From Pseudomonas sp. LBUM920 (GTDB lineage: Bacteria > Pseudomonadota > Gammaproteobacteria > Pseudomonadales > Pseudomonadaceae): DNA of 64,000 nt. The stretch is taken from contig NZ_CP027762.1 in the NCBI RefSeq assembly GCF_003852315.1, forward strand, positions 1,097,501 through 1,161,500. The letters run 5' to 3'. The translations under genes were made by a program, and so were the position numbers. A model generated the notes under the pieces. The model worked only from the letters and a program-made list of their open reading frames with translations, had not been told where the DNA came from and did no database searches. This document shows positions 52,191-61,606 of this stretch, in pieces (within the stretch, counting starts at the first letter, position 1; every line of letters begins with the position of its first letter).

Positions 52191-53585
52191 ATGGATGATC
52201 ATGGACGTAACCCTTCTTCCGACCAGCCAATCCTTTATGTGCTTGATACCAACGTATTGATTCACGATCCAAACGCACTGCTTAACTTCGAAGAACACCA
52301 CGTCGCCATCCCCATGATCGTGCTTGAGGAGCTCGACAAACTCAAAAGTGGCCACCACAGCGTTGCCGCTGAATGCCGCCAGGCCATTCGCCTGATCGAC
52401 AAGACCTTGGGCGAAGCCTCGCCCGAGGACGTTGAAGTCGGCGTGCCGATCCAGCGTGGCAAAAGCGGGCCCAAGGGCTTGTTGTCGATTCTGATGAACA
52501 AGCGCAGCGAGCCCAACAGCCTGCTGCCGGAAAACCTGAACGACAATAAAATCATCAACCAATTGATCGACCTGCACGCGCGTGACAAGGACTTGCGCCT
52601 GGTGCTGGTGACCAAAGACATCAATATGCGCCTCAAGGCACGAGCGTGTGGGATCGCTGCCGAGGACTACAGTACCGACCAACTCGTCGACGACGTGTCG
52701 ATGTTGTCGCGCGGTTATCACACCATGACCGGCTCGTTCTGGGACCGCGTCAGCAAAGTTGAAACCCGTCAGGACCACGGCCGCACCTGGCACCAGGTAC
52801 AGCTGACCGACAACCTGCCGGCCGTGCATATCAATGAGTTCATCATCGACGAACAGGGGTTTGTGGGCTGGATCAAAGAAATCCAGGTCGACAAACTGCT
52901 GATCCTCGACCTGCATCAGGAACCCCTGTTGCACCAAGAAGCCTGGGGCCTGAAACCGCGTGACATCTACCAGAGCCTGGCGCTGTATGCGCTGCTCGAC
53001 CCGGACATCCACCTGGTCAACCTGACCGGCGCCGCAGGTTCGGGGAAAACCATCCTCGCCCTGGCCGCCGCCATCGAGCAGACCATGGTGACCAAGCGTT
53101 ATCGCCGCATCATCGCCACCCGCAGTGTGCAGGGCCTGGACCAGGAAATTGGCTTCTTGCCCGGCACCGAAGCAGAAAAAATGGAACCGTGGCTGGGCGC
53201 GATCACCGACAACCTCGAAGCCTTGCACATGGATGACGAAAACACCCATGGCAGCGTCGATTACATCCTCAGCAAAGTGCCGTTGCAGTTCAAATCCCTC
53301 AACTACATCCGAGGTCGCAGCTTCCAGCAAAGTCTGATTTTGATCGATGAATGCCAGAACCTCACGCCGCACCAGATGAAAACCATCATCACGCGCGCCG
53401 GCGCCGGTTCCAAAGTGGTGTGCCTGGGCAACCTGGCACAGATCGACACGCCTTACCTGTCCGCGACCAGCTCCGGGCTGACTTACCTGACGGAACGCTT
53501 CAAGGACTTCCCGAACGGCGTGCATATCGCGCTGCAAGGGGTGCCTCGTTCGATCCTGGCCGAGTACGCCGAGTCCCACCTGTAA
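52191..53585 (+). CDS. PIN-domain PhoH-family ATPase (YlaK/PhoH2 type)
   Basis: 464 residues. The N-terminal PIN nuclease domain (about 12-150; ILYVLDTNVLIHDPNALLNF with the metal-binding Asp) is joined to a PhoH P-loop ATPase (about 250-464). Walker A is GAAGSGKTILAL and Walker B is LILIDECQNL. PhoH2 proteins act as RNA helicase/nucleases. ATG 52191 has GGTGACCGAG just upstream. A terminator follows at 53629. Confidence 0.93.
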   Translation: MDDHGRNPSSDQPILYVLDTNVLIHDPNALLNFEEHHVAIPMIVLEELDKLKSGHHSVAAECRQAIRLIDKTLGEASPEDVEVGVPIQRGKSGPKGLLSILMNKRSEPNSLLPENLNDNKIINQLIDLHARDKDLRLVLVTKDINMRLKARACGIAAEDYSTDQLVDDVSMLSRGYHTMTGSFWDRVSKVETRQDHGRTWHQVQLTDNLPAVHINEFIIDEQGFVGWIKEIQVDKLLILDLHQEPLLHQEAWGLKPRDIYQSLALYALLDPDIHLVNLTGAAGSGKTILALAAAIEQTMVTKRYRRIIATRSVQGLDQEIGFLPGTEAEKMEPWLGAITDNLEALHMDDENTHGSVDYILSKVPLQFKSLNYIRGRSFQQSLILIDECQNLTPHQMKTIITRAGAGSKVVCLGNLAQIDTPYLSATSSGLTYLTERFKDFPNGVHIALQGVPRSILAEYAESHL

Positions 53586-53628
53586 AAACATGACCCTGTC
53601 GTAGTTGGTGGCTAAATGCCACGAACCA

Positions 53629-53659
53629 CCCCGGATTTCTCACGAAATCCGGGGTTTTT
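53629..53659 (+). terminator. Intrinsic terminator after phoH
   Basis: Eleven-base-pair stem CCCCGGATTTC/GAAATCCGGGG with a four-base loop TCAC, followed by five T. Confidence 0.92.
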
Positions 53660-53900
53660 GTTATGTGCGACATTTGCCTGCGATTTAGCGCCGTGGGTGC
53701 TTGTGGACTTTGTAATTATTTTGTTACATTTTTTCTCGCCGCAAAAACCATAAGAACATTGCGTGACCCCCGTCGGAAATCCAGCTCATTGATTCGACGA
53801 CGTTTTGAAGACCCGTGTGGGTTTTCTGCGTGACCCTGCCTATTACAAAAAGCCCGATACATCGCTCATTGACGACGCACATATCCAAAGGGAAAGGAAC

Positions 53901-56900
53901 ATGGAAGTAGCAGGTAATGGCTCCACTTTGTCTCAACGTAAGCGCGCCTCAGGTTTCAGGTCGATACCTCTCACGCCCATCGCACTCGGCCTGGCCTTAT
54001 GGCTGAGTCAGGGCCCAATGGCCTGGGCAGATGACAGCAACCCCTACACCGCCCAGGTGTTGGAGTCGGCCTTCAGGAAAGCCGTGGCATCGTTTGGCCC
54101 CAACACCGATGTCTACAAGAACCTGCGCTTTGGTTACGCAGACATCGTCGATCTGGCCGCCAAGGACTTCGCCGCACAGTCCGGCAAGTTCGATTCAGCC
54201 CTCAAGCAAAACTACGAGCTGCAACCCGAAAACCTGACCATCGGCGCCATGCTCGGCGACACCAAGCGCCCGCTGGACTACGCCTCGCGGTTGGATTACT
54301 ACCGCAGCCGGCTCTTCAGCAACAGCGGACGTTACACCACCAATATTCTCGATTTTTCCAAGGCTATCCTCGCCAACCTGCCGGCTGCCAAGCCCTACAC
54401 CTACGTAGAGCCGGGCGTCAGCAGCAACCTCAGCGCGCAGCTGAACGCCGGCCAATCCTGGGCCGCCGCTACCCGTGACTGGAGCGCCAACGCGCAAACC
54501 TGGAAAACCCCCGAAGCCCAGGTCAACTCCGGCCTGGACCGCACCAACGCGTACTACGCCTATGCCTTGGGCATGACCGGCAAAGGTGTGAACGTGGGCG
54601 TGCTGGACTCGGGCATTCTCACCGAGCACTTCGAGTTCCAGGGCAAGAATGCCCAGGGCCAGGACCGCGTGCAGGCGGTGACGTCCACCGGCGAGTACTA
54701 CGCCACCCACCCGCGCTATCTCCACGACACCCCGGACGGCGAGTTTCAAAAAGGCGAGCACTTCAGTATTTCCGGTGAGTACGACCCCACCATCAACGAC
54801 GGCCACGGTACGGAAATGTCCGGTGTACTTGGCGCCAGCCGCAACGGCACCGGCATGCACGGCATCGCGTTTGACGCGAATATTTTTGTCGCCAATACCG
54901 GCGGCACCGACGACAACCGCTTCCAGGGCTCAAACGATCTGGACTACAACGCGTTCATGGCCAGCTACAACGCGCTCGCCGCGAAGAATGTGTCGATCGT
55001 CAACCAGAGCTGGGGGCAGAACTCGCGCAACGACGTAGAAAACCACTTCGGCGATGTCGGCGACAGTGCGGCGGACAACTTGCGCGACATGAAGGCTGCC
55101 TATCGCCCGTTCTGGGACAAGGCCCACGCCGGGCAGAAAACCTGGATGGACGCCATGGCCGACGCGGCGCGGCAAAACACCTTTATCCAGATCATCTCGG
55201 CGGGTAACGACAGCCACGGTGCCAACCCGGACACCAACGCCAACCTGCCGTTTTTCAAGCCGGACATCGAAGGCAAATTCCTCTCGATCACCGGTTACGA
55301 CGAGACCAGCGCGCAGGTCTACAACCGTTGCGGCACCTCCAAGTGGTGGTGCGTGATGGGCGTCTCGGGGATTCCGTCCACCGGGCCAGAAGGTGAAATC
55401 ATCCCGAATGCCAACGGTACATCGGCCGCAGCACCGAGCGTCTCCGGGGCGTTGGCGCTGGTGATCCAGCGCTTCCCTTACATGACCGCCAGCCAAGCCC
55501 GTGATGTGTTGCTGACCACTTCCAGCCTGCAAGCGCCGGACGGTCCGGACACGCCCGTGGGCACCCTGACTGGCGGCCGTACCTACGACAACCTGCAACC
55601 GGTGCACGATGCCGCGCCAGGCACCCCGCAAGTGCCCGGCGTGGTCAGCGGATGGGGCTTGCCCAACCTGCAAAAAGCCATGCAGGGGCCGGGGCAGTTC
55701 CTGGGTTCGGTGGCGGTGGCATTGCCTACCGGCACACGCGATATCTGGGCTAACCCGATTTCCGATGAAGCCATTCGCGCCCGCCGTGTAGAGGACGCCA
55801 CCGAGCAGGCGACCTGGGCCGCCACCCAGCAACAAAAAGGTTGGCTCAACGGTTTGCCGGCGAATGCCTCTGACGATGATCAGTTTGAATACGAAATCGG
55901 CCATGCGCGCGAACAGGCAACGCTGGCCCGTGGCAAAGACTTGCTCACCGGCACGACCTATGTCGGCAGTCTGGCCAAGTCCGGCGATGGCGAACTGGTG
56001 CTGGAAGGCCAGAACACCTACTCCGGCAGCACGTGGGTGCGCGGCGGCAAGCTGTCGGTGGACGGTTCATTGACGTCCGCCGTAACCGTGGATGACAGCG
56101 CTGTGGGCACGCGCAATGCCGATAACGGCGTGATAACCACGCTGGGCGGCACGCTGGCCGGCAACGGCACGGTGGGTGCCTTGACCGTCAACAGCGGTGG
56201 CCGTGTGGCACCGGGTCACTCGATTGGCACGCTGCACACGGGCGACGTGACCTTCAACCCGGGCTCGGTATATGCCGTCGAAGTCGGCCCCAACGGGCGA
56301 AGCGACCAGATCCAGAGCAGCGGCGTCGCCACCCTCAATGGCGGTGTGGTGACCGTGTCTCTGGAGAACAGCCCTAACCTGTTGTCCGCCACCGAGGCGC
56401 GTAGCTTGTTGGGCCAGCCGTTCAACATCCTCACCGCCACCCAGGGTATCAACGGACAGTTTGCGGCGATCTCGCCTAATTATCTGTTCATCGGGACTCA
56501 ACTCAATTACCAGCCTAACGCGCTGACCCTGGCCGTAGAACGCAACCAGACGACCTTTGCCAGCGTTGCGCAAACCCGTAACGAGCGCGCCGTGGCGACG
56601 GCGGCCGAGGCATTGGGCGCGGGTAGCCCAGTGTATGAAAGCCTGCTCGCTTCAGACTCGGCAGCCCAGGCGCAGGCGGCGTTCAAGCAGCTGTCAGGGC
56701 AACTGCATTCGGATGTGGCGGCAGCGCAAATGGCTGACAGCCGCTACCTTCGTGAGGCGGTCAACGGCCGGCTGCAACAGGCTCAGTCACTGGACTCCAG
56801 TGCGCAGATCGACGCCCGCGACAACGGCGGCTGGGTGCAACTGTTGGGTGGTCGCAACAACGTCAGCGGCGACAACAATGCCAGCGGTTATTCCTCGTCC

Positions 56901-57632
56901 ACCAGTGGTGTGCTGCTGGGGCTGGACACCGAGGTTGGCGACGGCTGGCGTGTGGGCGCAGCGACCGGCTACACCCAGAGCCATCTCAATGGTGAGTCGG
57001 CTTCGGCGGACAGCGACAACTATCACCTGTCGGTCTATGGCGGCAAACGCTTCGAGGCGATTGCCCTGCGCTTGGGTGGCGCCACCACCTGGCATCGCCT
57101 GGACACTTCGCGCCGCGTGGCTTACGCCAACCAGTCGGACTACGACAAGGCCGACTACAACGCGCGGACCGACCAGGTGTTTGCCGAGATCGGCTACACC
57201 CAATGGAACCTGTTCGAACCCTTCGCCAACCTGACGTACCTGAACTACCAAAGTGATTCGTTCAAAGAGAAGGGCGGCGCCGCCGCTTTGCATGCCAGCA
57301 AGCAAAGCCAGGACGCCACGCTGTCCACCCTGGGCCTGCGCGCGCATACCCAATTGCCGGTCAGCTCGACCTCGGCCGTCACCTTGCGCGGCGAGCTGGG
57401 TTGGGAGCATCAGTTTGGCGACACCGATCGTGACGCCTCGCTGAAGTTTGCCGGCAGCGACACCGCCTTCGCTGTCAACAGCGTGCCCGTGGCGCGTGAT
57501 GGCGCGGTGATCAAGGCCAGCGCGGAAATGGCCTTGACCAAGGACACGCTGGTGTCCTTGAACTACAGCGGTTTGCTGTCCAACCGCGGTAACAACAACG
57601 GGATCAATGCCGGATTCACCTTCCGCTTCTAA
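53901..57632 (+). CDS. Autotransporter serine protease (subtilisin S8 passenger)
   Basis: 1243 residues, secreted by type V secretion. Signal peptide of about 43 residues with an extended N-region (MEVAGNGSTLSQRKRASGF...AWA-DD). A unique region of about 180 residues follows, then an S8 protease domain with catalytic Asp236 (VGVLDSG), His302 (DGHGTEMSG) and Ser508 (NGTSAAAPS). An autotransporter-associated repeat region (about 690-860; SGDGELVLEGQNTYSGSTWVRGG) leads to the C-terminal beta-barrel (about 970-1243) ending TFRF. ATG 53901 is chosen for AAAGGAAC upstream; an ATG at 53805 is not preceded by a site. It may be surface-bound or released; the target is unknown. Confidence 0.95.
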   Translation: MEVAGNGSTLSQRKRASGFRSIPLTPIALGLALWLSQGPMAWADDSNPYTAQVLESAFRKAVASFGPNTDVYKNLRFGYADIVDLAAKDFAAQSGKFDSALKQNYELQPENLTIGAMLGDTKRPLDYASRLDYYRSRLFSNSGRYTTNILDFSKAILANLPAAKPYTYVEPGVSSNLSAQLNAGQSWAAATRDWSANAQTWKTPEAQVNSGLDRTNAYYAYALGMTGKGVNVGVLDSGILTEHFEFQGKNAQGQDRVQAVTSTGEYYATHPRYLHDTPDGEFQKGEHFSISGEYDPTINDGHGTEMSGVLGASRNGTGMHGIAFDANIFVANTGGTDDNRFQGSNDLDYNAFMASYNALAAKNVSIVNQSWGQNSRNDVENHFGDVGDSAADNLRDMKAAYRPFWDKAHAGQKTWMDAMADAARQNTFIQIISAGNDSHGANPDTNANLPFFKPDIEGKFLSITGYDETSAQVYNRCGTSKWWCVMGVSGIPSTGPEGEIIPNANGTSAAAPSVSGALALVIQRFPYMTASQARDVLLTTSSLQAPDGPDTPVGTLTGGRTYDNLQPVHDAAPGTPQVPGVVSGWGLPNLQKAMQGPGQFLGSVAVALPTGTRDIWANPISDEAIRARRVEDATEQATWAATQQQKGWLNGLPANASDDDQFEYEIGHAREQATLARGKDLLTGTTYVGSLAKSGDGELVLEGQNTYSGSTWVRGGKLSVDGSLTSAVTVDDSAVGTRNADNGVITTLGGTLAGNGTVGALTVNSGGRVAPGHSIGTLHTGDVTFNPGSVYAVEVGPNGRSDQIQSSGVATLNGGVVTVSLENSPNLLSATEARSLLGQPFNILTATQGINGQFAAISPNYLFIGTQLNYQPNALTLAVERNQTTFASVAQTRNERAVATAAEALGAGSPVYESLLASDSAAQAQAAFKQLSGQLHSDVAAAQMADSRYLREAVNGRLQQAQSLDSSAQIDARDNGGWVQLLGGRNNVSGDNNASGYSSSTSGVLLGLDTEVGDGWRVGAATGYTQSHLNGESASADSDNYHLSVYGGKRFEAIALRLGGATTWHRLDTSRRVAYANQSDYDKADYNARTDQVFAEIGYTQWNLFEPFANLTYLNYQSDSFKEKGGAAALHASKQSQDATLSTLGLRAHTQLPVSSTSAVTLRGELGWEHQFGDTDRDASLKFAGSDTAFAVNSVPVARDGAVIKASAEMALTKDTLVSLNYSGLLSNRGNNNGINAGFTFRF

Positions 57633-57652
57633 CCTGGTGTTGTCATGCATAG

Positions 57653-57676
57653 AGGGGCGCATTGCGCCCCTTTATT
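57653..57676 (+). terminator. Intrinsic terminator after the autotransporter
   Basis: AGGGGCGCA/TGCGCCCCT stem with almost no loop, followed by TTATT. The T-run is short, so it is moderately strong. Confidence 0.75.
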
Positions 57677-57748
57677 CATGGGATAAACAGCTCTGCGCAA
57701 ATTTGACTCACGGGTTTACAATTGCCGCTCCTGATCAGGAGTATCCCT

Positions 57749-58222
57749 GTGCTGACTCATCTCGATTCCCAAGGTCGCGCCCACATGGTCGACGTCACTG
57801 ACAAAGCCGTGACGTTCCGCGAGGCCGTGGCCGAAGCGCGGGTGCGCATGCTGCCCGACACCCTGAAAATGATTGTCGACGGCGCCCACCCCAAGGGCGA
57901 CGTGTTTGCCGTGGCCCGTATTGCCGGGATTCAGGCGGCGAAAAAAACCAGTGATCTGATTCCGCTGTGCCACCCGCTGATGCTGACCGGTGTAAAGGTT
58001 GAGCTGCGCGCCGACGGCGTGGACGCCGTGCATATCCTTGCGCGCTGCAAGCTCAGCGGCCAGACCGGCGTGGAGATGGAGGCGCTGACCGCCGCCAGCG
58101 TCGCGGCGCTGACGATCTACGACATGTGCAAGGCCGTGGACCGCGGCATGACCATCGAAAGTATCCGCCTGCTGGAAAAGCTTGGCGGCAAAAGCGGGCA
58201 TTTCAAGGCGGACCAGGCATGA
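57749..58222 (+). CDS. moaC: Cyclic pyranopterin monophosphate synthase MoaC
   Basis: Acts with MoaA in the first step of molybdenum cofactor synthesis. 157 residues: THLDSQGRAHMVDVTDKAVTFREAVA at the start, KKTSDLIPLCHPLMLTGVKVEL with the active-site region, and VEMEALTAASVAALTIYDMCKAVD. GTG 57749 has AGGAG seven bases upstream. The stop overlaps the moaD ATG (ATGA). moaA and moaB are not in the window. Confidence 0.97.
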   Translation: MLTHLDSQGRAHMVDVTDKAVTFREAVAEARVRMLPDTLKMIVDGAHPKGDVFAVARIAGIQAAKKTSDLIPLCHPLMLTGVKVELRADGVDAVHILARCKLSGQTGVEMEALTAASVAALTIYDMCKAVDRGMTIESIRLLEKLGGKSGHFKADQA

Positions 58223-58461
58223 GCATCAACGTATTGTTTTTTGCCCGCTACGCCGAAGCGGTGGGCTTTGATTCGCTGGAGATGGAAGGCGATTTCGCCA
58301 CCGTCGATGCGGTGCGCCTCGCGTTGGCCAATGACCCGGAGTTTGCCGTGCTCAATGAGTCCAGCTTGATGTGCGCGCGTAACGAAGAACTGTGCGGCCT
58401 TGATGAGCCGGTGCAGCCCGGCGACGAAGTGGCGTTTTTCCCGCCCGTGACGGGAGGCTGA
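58219..58461 (+). CDS. moaD: Molybdopterin synthase small subunit MoaD
   Basis: 80 residues with a ubiquitin-like beta-grasp fold. The C-terminal Gly-Gly (PPVTGG) is the thiocarboxylated sulfur carrier used by MoaE. ATG overlaps the moaC stop codon. Three bases separate it from moaE. Confidence 0.96.
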   Translation: MSINVLFFARYAEAVGFDSLEMEGDFATVDAVRLALANDPEFAVLNESSLMCARNEELCGLDEPVQPGDEVAFFPPVTGG

Positions 58462-58463
58462 GC

Positions 58464-58913
58464 ATGGCCATTCGCGTACAGGCCGAGGCGTTTGATCCGG
58501 GCTTCGAAGTCAATGCGATGCACGCAGCCAATGTCGGCGTCGGCGCGGTGGTGAGTTTTGTCGGCTATGTGCGCGACTTCAATGATGGTCGCGACGTGTC
58601 GGGGATGTTTCTTGAGCACTATCCGGGCATGACCGAAAAAGCCTTGGCCAAGATAACGGTCGAGGCCGAACAGCGTTGGCCATTGCTCAAGCTGGAAGTG
58701 CTGCACCGGATCGGCGCGCTTGAACCGGGCGAGCCGATTGTGTTTGTGGCTGCCGCCAGCGCGCATCGCCAGGCCGCGTTTGAGGCCTGTGCATTTGTGA
58801 TGGACTACCTGAAGACGCGGGCGCCGTTCTGGAAGAAGGAAAACACGCCTGAAGGGCCGCGTTGGGTGGAAGGGCGGGGCAGCGATCACGCGGCGGCGGA
58901 TCGTTGGAAGTAA
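58464..58913 (+). CDS. moaE: Molybdopterin synthase large subunit MoaE
   Basis: Catalytic subunit that, with two MoaD, turns cPMP into molybdopterin. 149 residues: GAVVSFVGYVRDFNDGRDVSGMFLEHYPGMTEKAL, HRIGALEPGEPIVFVAAASAHRQAAFEAC, and a Lys-rich DYLKTRAPFWKKE active-site stretch. GGGAGG upstream is the ribosome binding site. Last gene of the moaCDE cluster, followed by a REPIN. Confidence 0.97.
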   Translation: MAIRVQAEAFDPGFEVNAMHAANVGVGAVVSFVGYVRDFNDGRDVSGMFLEHYPGMTEKALAKITVEAEQRWPLLKLEVLHRIGALEPGEPIVFVAAASAHRQAAFEACAFVMDYLKTRAPFWKKENTPEGPRWVEGRGSDHAAADRWK

Positions 58914-58932
58914 GGTTGATGCAAAACCCAAT

Positions 58933-59017
58933 GTGGGAGCTGGCTTGCCTGCGAAAGCATCACCGCGGTGGGACTGACTCACCGAGGTGTCTGCATCGCA
59001 GGCAAGCCAGCTCCCAC
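58933..59017. repeat. REPIN between convergent moaE and rhlB
   Basis: Inverted REPs with the core GTGGGAGCTGGCTTGCCTGC; the only structure between the two stop codons, so it may separate converging transcripts. Confidence 0.92.
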
Positions 59018-59036
59018 ATATTTAATCGCATTCAGC

Positions 59037-60506
59037 TTACGGGCGTTTACGTTCCACAGCGCGCAGCAAATGCGTCGGCGGCGTCTCGCAGCTGATCTTG
59101 CGGCCCAGCAACGTCTCGATCGAAGGCAACTGATACGAGTCATCCTCGCCTGCAAAACTGATCGACACGCCCGCAGCGCCGGCACGCCCGGTACGGCCTA
59201 TGCGGTGGACGTAGTCGTCCGGCACTTCCGGCAGGGTGAAGTTGATCACGTGGCTGATGCCGTCGATGTGAATCCCGCGCCCGGCCACGTCGGTGGCCAC
59301 CAGCACGCGAATCTTGCCTTCGCGAAAGCCTTCCAGGGTCTTGATGCGCTTGTGCTGCGGCACGTCGCCCGACAGTTGCGCGGCGTTGACGCCATCGCGT
59401 ACCAGGCGTTCTTCGATGCGGCGCACCTCGTCCTTGCGGTTGGCAAACACCATCACGCGCTCCCAACCGTTGTCATTGATCAGGTTGTAAAGCAGCTTGT
59501 ACTTATCGGCGCCGGCCACGGCGTAGATGTGCTGTTCGACGTTTTCGCTGGCAACGTTCAGTGCCTCGATCTCGACGATGGACGGGTCGGTGGTCCACTG
59601 CTTGGCGAGGTTCATCACGTCTTCGGTGAAGGTCGCGGAGAACAGCAGCGTCTGGCGCTCGTTTTTCGGCGGGGTCTGGCGAATGATCTGACGCACTTGC
59701 GGGATGAAGCCCATGTCGAGCATGCGGTCGGCTTCGTCCAGCACCATTACTTCGACCATGTCCAGGTGCACATCGCCACGCTGGTTAAAGTCGAGCAGGC
59801 GGCCCGGGGTGGCAACCAGGATGTCGCAATGGCGAGCTTCGAGGTGCTTGAGCTGCTTGTCGAAGTCCATGCCGCCCACGAACGTCATGACGTTGAGGCC
59901 GGTGTACTTGGTCAGGTCGGCGGCGTCCTTGGCGATCTGTACCACCAGCTCGCGGGTCGGCGCGATGATCAGTGCGCGCGGCTCACCCATGTAGCGTTCT
60001 TTGGGCGGCGGCGTTTGCAGCAGCTGGGTGATGATCGAGATCAGGAACGCGGCGGTCTTGCCGGTGCCGGTCTGTGCGCGGCCGATGGCGTCTTTGCCGG
60101 CGAGGGTGAAACCCAGCACCTGCGCCTGGATCGGCGTGCAGTACGGGAACCCCAGGTCCTGAATGGCGTGCATCAGTTCCGGCGCCAGTTTGAAATCGTG
60201 GAAGCGGGTTTTGCCTTCCTGTGGCTCGACGACGAAGTCTTCAAGTTTCCACGCAATCACGGGCGCTTTGGGCGCGCGTTCGCGGCGGGGTGCCTTGGGC
60301 GCAGGTGCAGGCTCGGCCTCGGCGGATTTTGCCGGTTCAGGCGCGATCACCGGTGGCTTCTTCGGTGAGGCAACAGGTGCGGTCCGGTCTGGCTGTTTAC
60401 CGTCATTGCGGCTGCCGGATGAGGGGACAGGAGCACTGGGAGCAGGCGCGAGCGGCTCAGCCTCGCTTTTGCCGAACATCTTCTTGAGTGCTTTGAGCAC
60501 GGTCAT
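59037..60506 (-). CDS. rhlB: ATP-dependent RNA helicase RhlB (DEAD-box)
   Basis: Unwinds RNA, typically for RNase E-driven decay. 489 residues: a Pro/Ala/Glu-rich low-complexity N-terminal arm (about 15-85), Q motif, Walker A AQTGTGKTAA, PTRELVVQIA, VATPGRLLDF, DEAD in MVLDEADRMLD, SAT in LLFSATFTED, and motif VI HRIGRTGRAG. The arm is longer than in E. coli RhlB and disordered-looking. Assignment to RhlB rather than another DEAD-box helicase rests on overall similarity. Confidence 0.9.
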   Translation of the reverse strand: MTVLKALKKMFGKSEAEPLAPAPSAPVPSSGSRNDGKQPDRTAPVASPKKPPVIAPEPAKSAEAEPAPAPKAPRRERAPKAPVIAWKLEDFVVEPQEGKTRFHDFKLAPELMHAIQDLGFPYCTPIQAQVLGFTLAGKDAIGRAQTGTGKTAAFLISIITQLLQTPPPKERYMGEPRALIIAPTRELVVQIAKDAADLTKYTGLNVMTFVGGMDFDKQLKHLEARHCDILVATPGRLLDFNQRGDVHLDMVEVMVLDEADRMLDMGFIPQVRQIIRQTPPKNERQTLLFSATFTEDVMNLAKQWTTDPSIVEIEALNVASENVEQHIYAVAGADKYKLLYNLINDNGWERVMVFANRKDEVRRIEERLVRDGVNAAQLSGDVPQHKRIKTLEGFREGKIRVLVATDVAGRGIHIDGISHVINFTLPEVPDDYVHRIGRTGRAGAAGVSISFAGEDDSYQLPSIETLLGRKISCETPPTHLLRAVERKRP

Positions 60507-60602
60507 CTCATTAATTGGTTAAGGAATGTACGCCGGCCAGTGTAATGCAAGAATCGGGCGCGGCGTAGTGCGTTGGTCACACGGCTACATAATGTGCGGT
60601 TT

Positions 60603-61259
60603 TCAGCCCAGGCAAGCGGTCAGCCAGGTTCCGATGTCGTGTATCTCCTGGGGTAACACTTCGTGCCCCATTGGGTATTCCTGCCATGTCACGGTGACAC
60701 CACGGCTCTTCAAATGCTCGTAGGCGCTGCGGCCCATGGCGTTCTGCACCACATCATCGTACTGGCCGTGCAGGCACAGCGCGGGAATGCGTTGTTGGCT
60801 GGCGGACAATTGCAGCTCATCGCCAAAGGTGGGGGCGTAGGTGGAGAGGGCAATGACGCCGCCCAGCGGGCCCTGCCATTTAAGGAAAGCGGTGTGGAAT
60901 ACCACGGCGCCACCCTGGGAAAAACCGGCAAGGAAAATACGCGAGGCGTCTATTCCGGTTCTCTTCTGCTCCTCGATCAAGTCCGTGACCATGGTGGTGG
61001 AGGCTTCCAGCTCTTCCAGGCTGATCGAACGGGCCGGGCTCATGGCCTTGATGTCGTACCAACTGGGCATCTCGTAGCCGCCATTGATGGTCACCGCACG
61101 CGTCGGCGCCTGAGGCAACACAAAGCGGGTGGTCAACAATTTTTCCTGCAGCGCCTCGGCCACCGGCAGGAAGTCGTAGCGATCGGCACCCAGGCCATGC
61201 AACCAGATTACGCAGGCGTCTGCGGGCTTGGCGGGCTGAAGAATCAAGGGTTCGGTCAT
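60603..61259 (-). CDS. Carboxylesterase, alpha/beta-hydrolase (EstB-like)
   Basis: 218 residues, the length of the P. fluorescens carboxylesterase family. Catalytic triad: Ser in LAGFSQGGAVVFH, Asp in CLHGQYDDVVQ, His in YPMGHEVLPQE. The oxyanion segment is IWLHGLGADRYDF. Hydrolyses short acyl esters; some relatives are acyl-protein thioesterases. ATG 61259 has GGAG upstream in TGGAGCAGAC; the longer frame to 61343 is unlikely. Confidence 0.92.
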   Translation of the reverse strand: MTEPLILQPAKPADACVIWLHGLGADRYDFLPVAEALQEKLLTTRFVLPQAPTRAVTINGGYEMPSWYDIKAMSPARSISLEELEASTTMVTDLIEEQKRTGIDASRIFLAGFSQGGAVVFHTAFLKWQGPLGGVIALSTYAPTFGDELQLSASQQRIPALCLHGQYDDVVQNAMGRSAYEHLKSRGVTVTWQEYPMGHEVLPQEIHDIGTWLTACLG

Positions 61260-61394
61260 GTCTGCTCCATTAATGTGCGTGCGCTCCGATTGGGTGCGTC
61301 GGAACGGTGCGTGACGGGTTGATCTGTTAAGAGAATGTCGCAAGGTTGAATCTTTTCCTATTGACCATGGGCTGAAACGACTCAGCCATCACTC

Positions 61395-61410
61395 TGGTAC
61401 GGGCCTTGCT
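61395..61410 (+). promoter_or_regulatory. Sigma-54 promoter of the aap operon
   Basis: TGGTACGGGCCTTGCT has the GG (61396-61397) and GC (61408-61409) ten bases apart and 14 of 16 agreement with TGGCACG-N4-TTGCW allowing for W. It lies about 200 bp upstream of aapJ. RpoN control, by NtrC or another activator, is expected from the class of promoter. Confidence 0.78.
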
Positions 61411-61606
61411 ATGTGTAGGTCGATGTCAGGACTAACTCACGACGGTAACACTATCAGTGACTGCCGCTTGGGGGATAGCAACTGGAATTACTGCGACAAC
61501 TTCATGCCGCTTGACCCTAAAAAAAGCCAACACGGGTCGATATCGCCTCATAAGGGTGCGCTGAGGTTCGAGCTCCGACACAACAAGAGCAAAACTGGAG
61601 GTTTGA

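Noticed and set aside
52110..53591. A 493-residue open frame antisense to phoH
   Set aside because: It is a shadow of the PIN-PhoH gene, which has Walker motifs and a ribosome binding site.
58943..59017. REPIN between moaE and rhlB as a rho-independent terminator
   Set aside because: It has stable hairpins but no T-run on either strand. A transcript boundary is possible but not shown.
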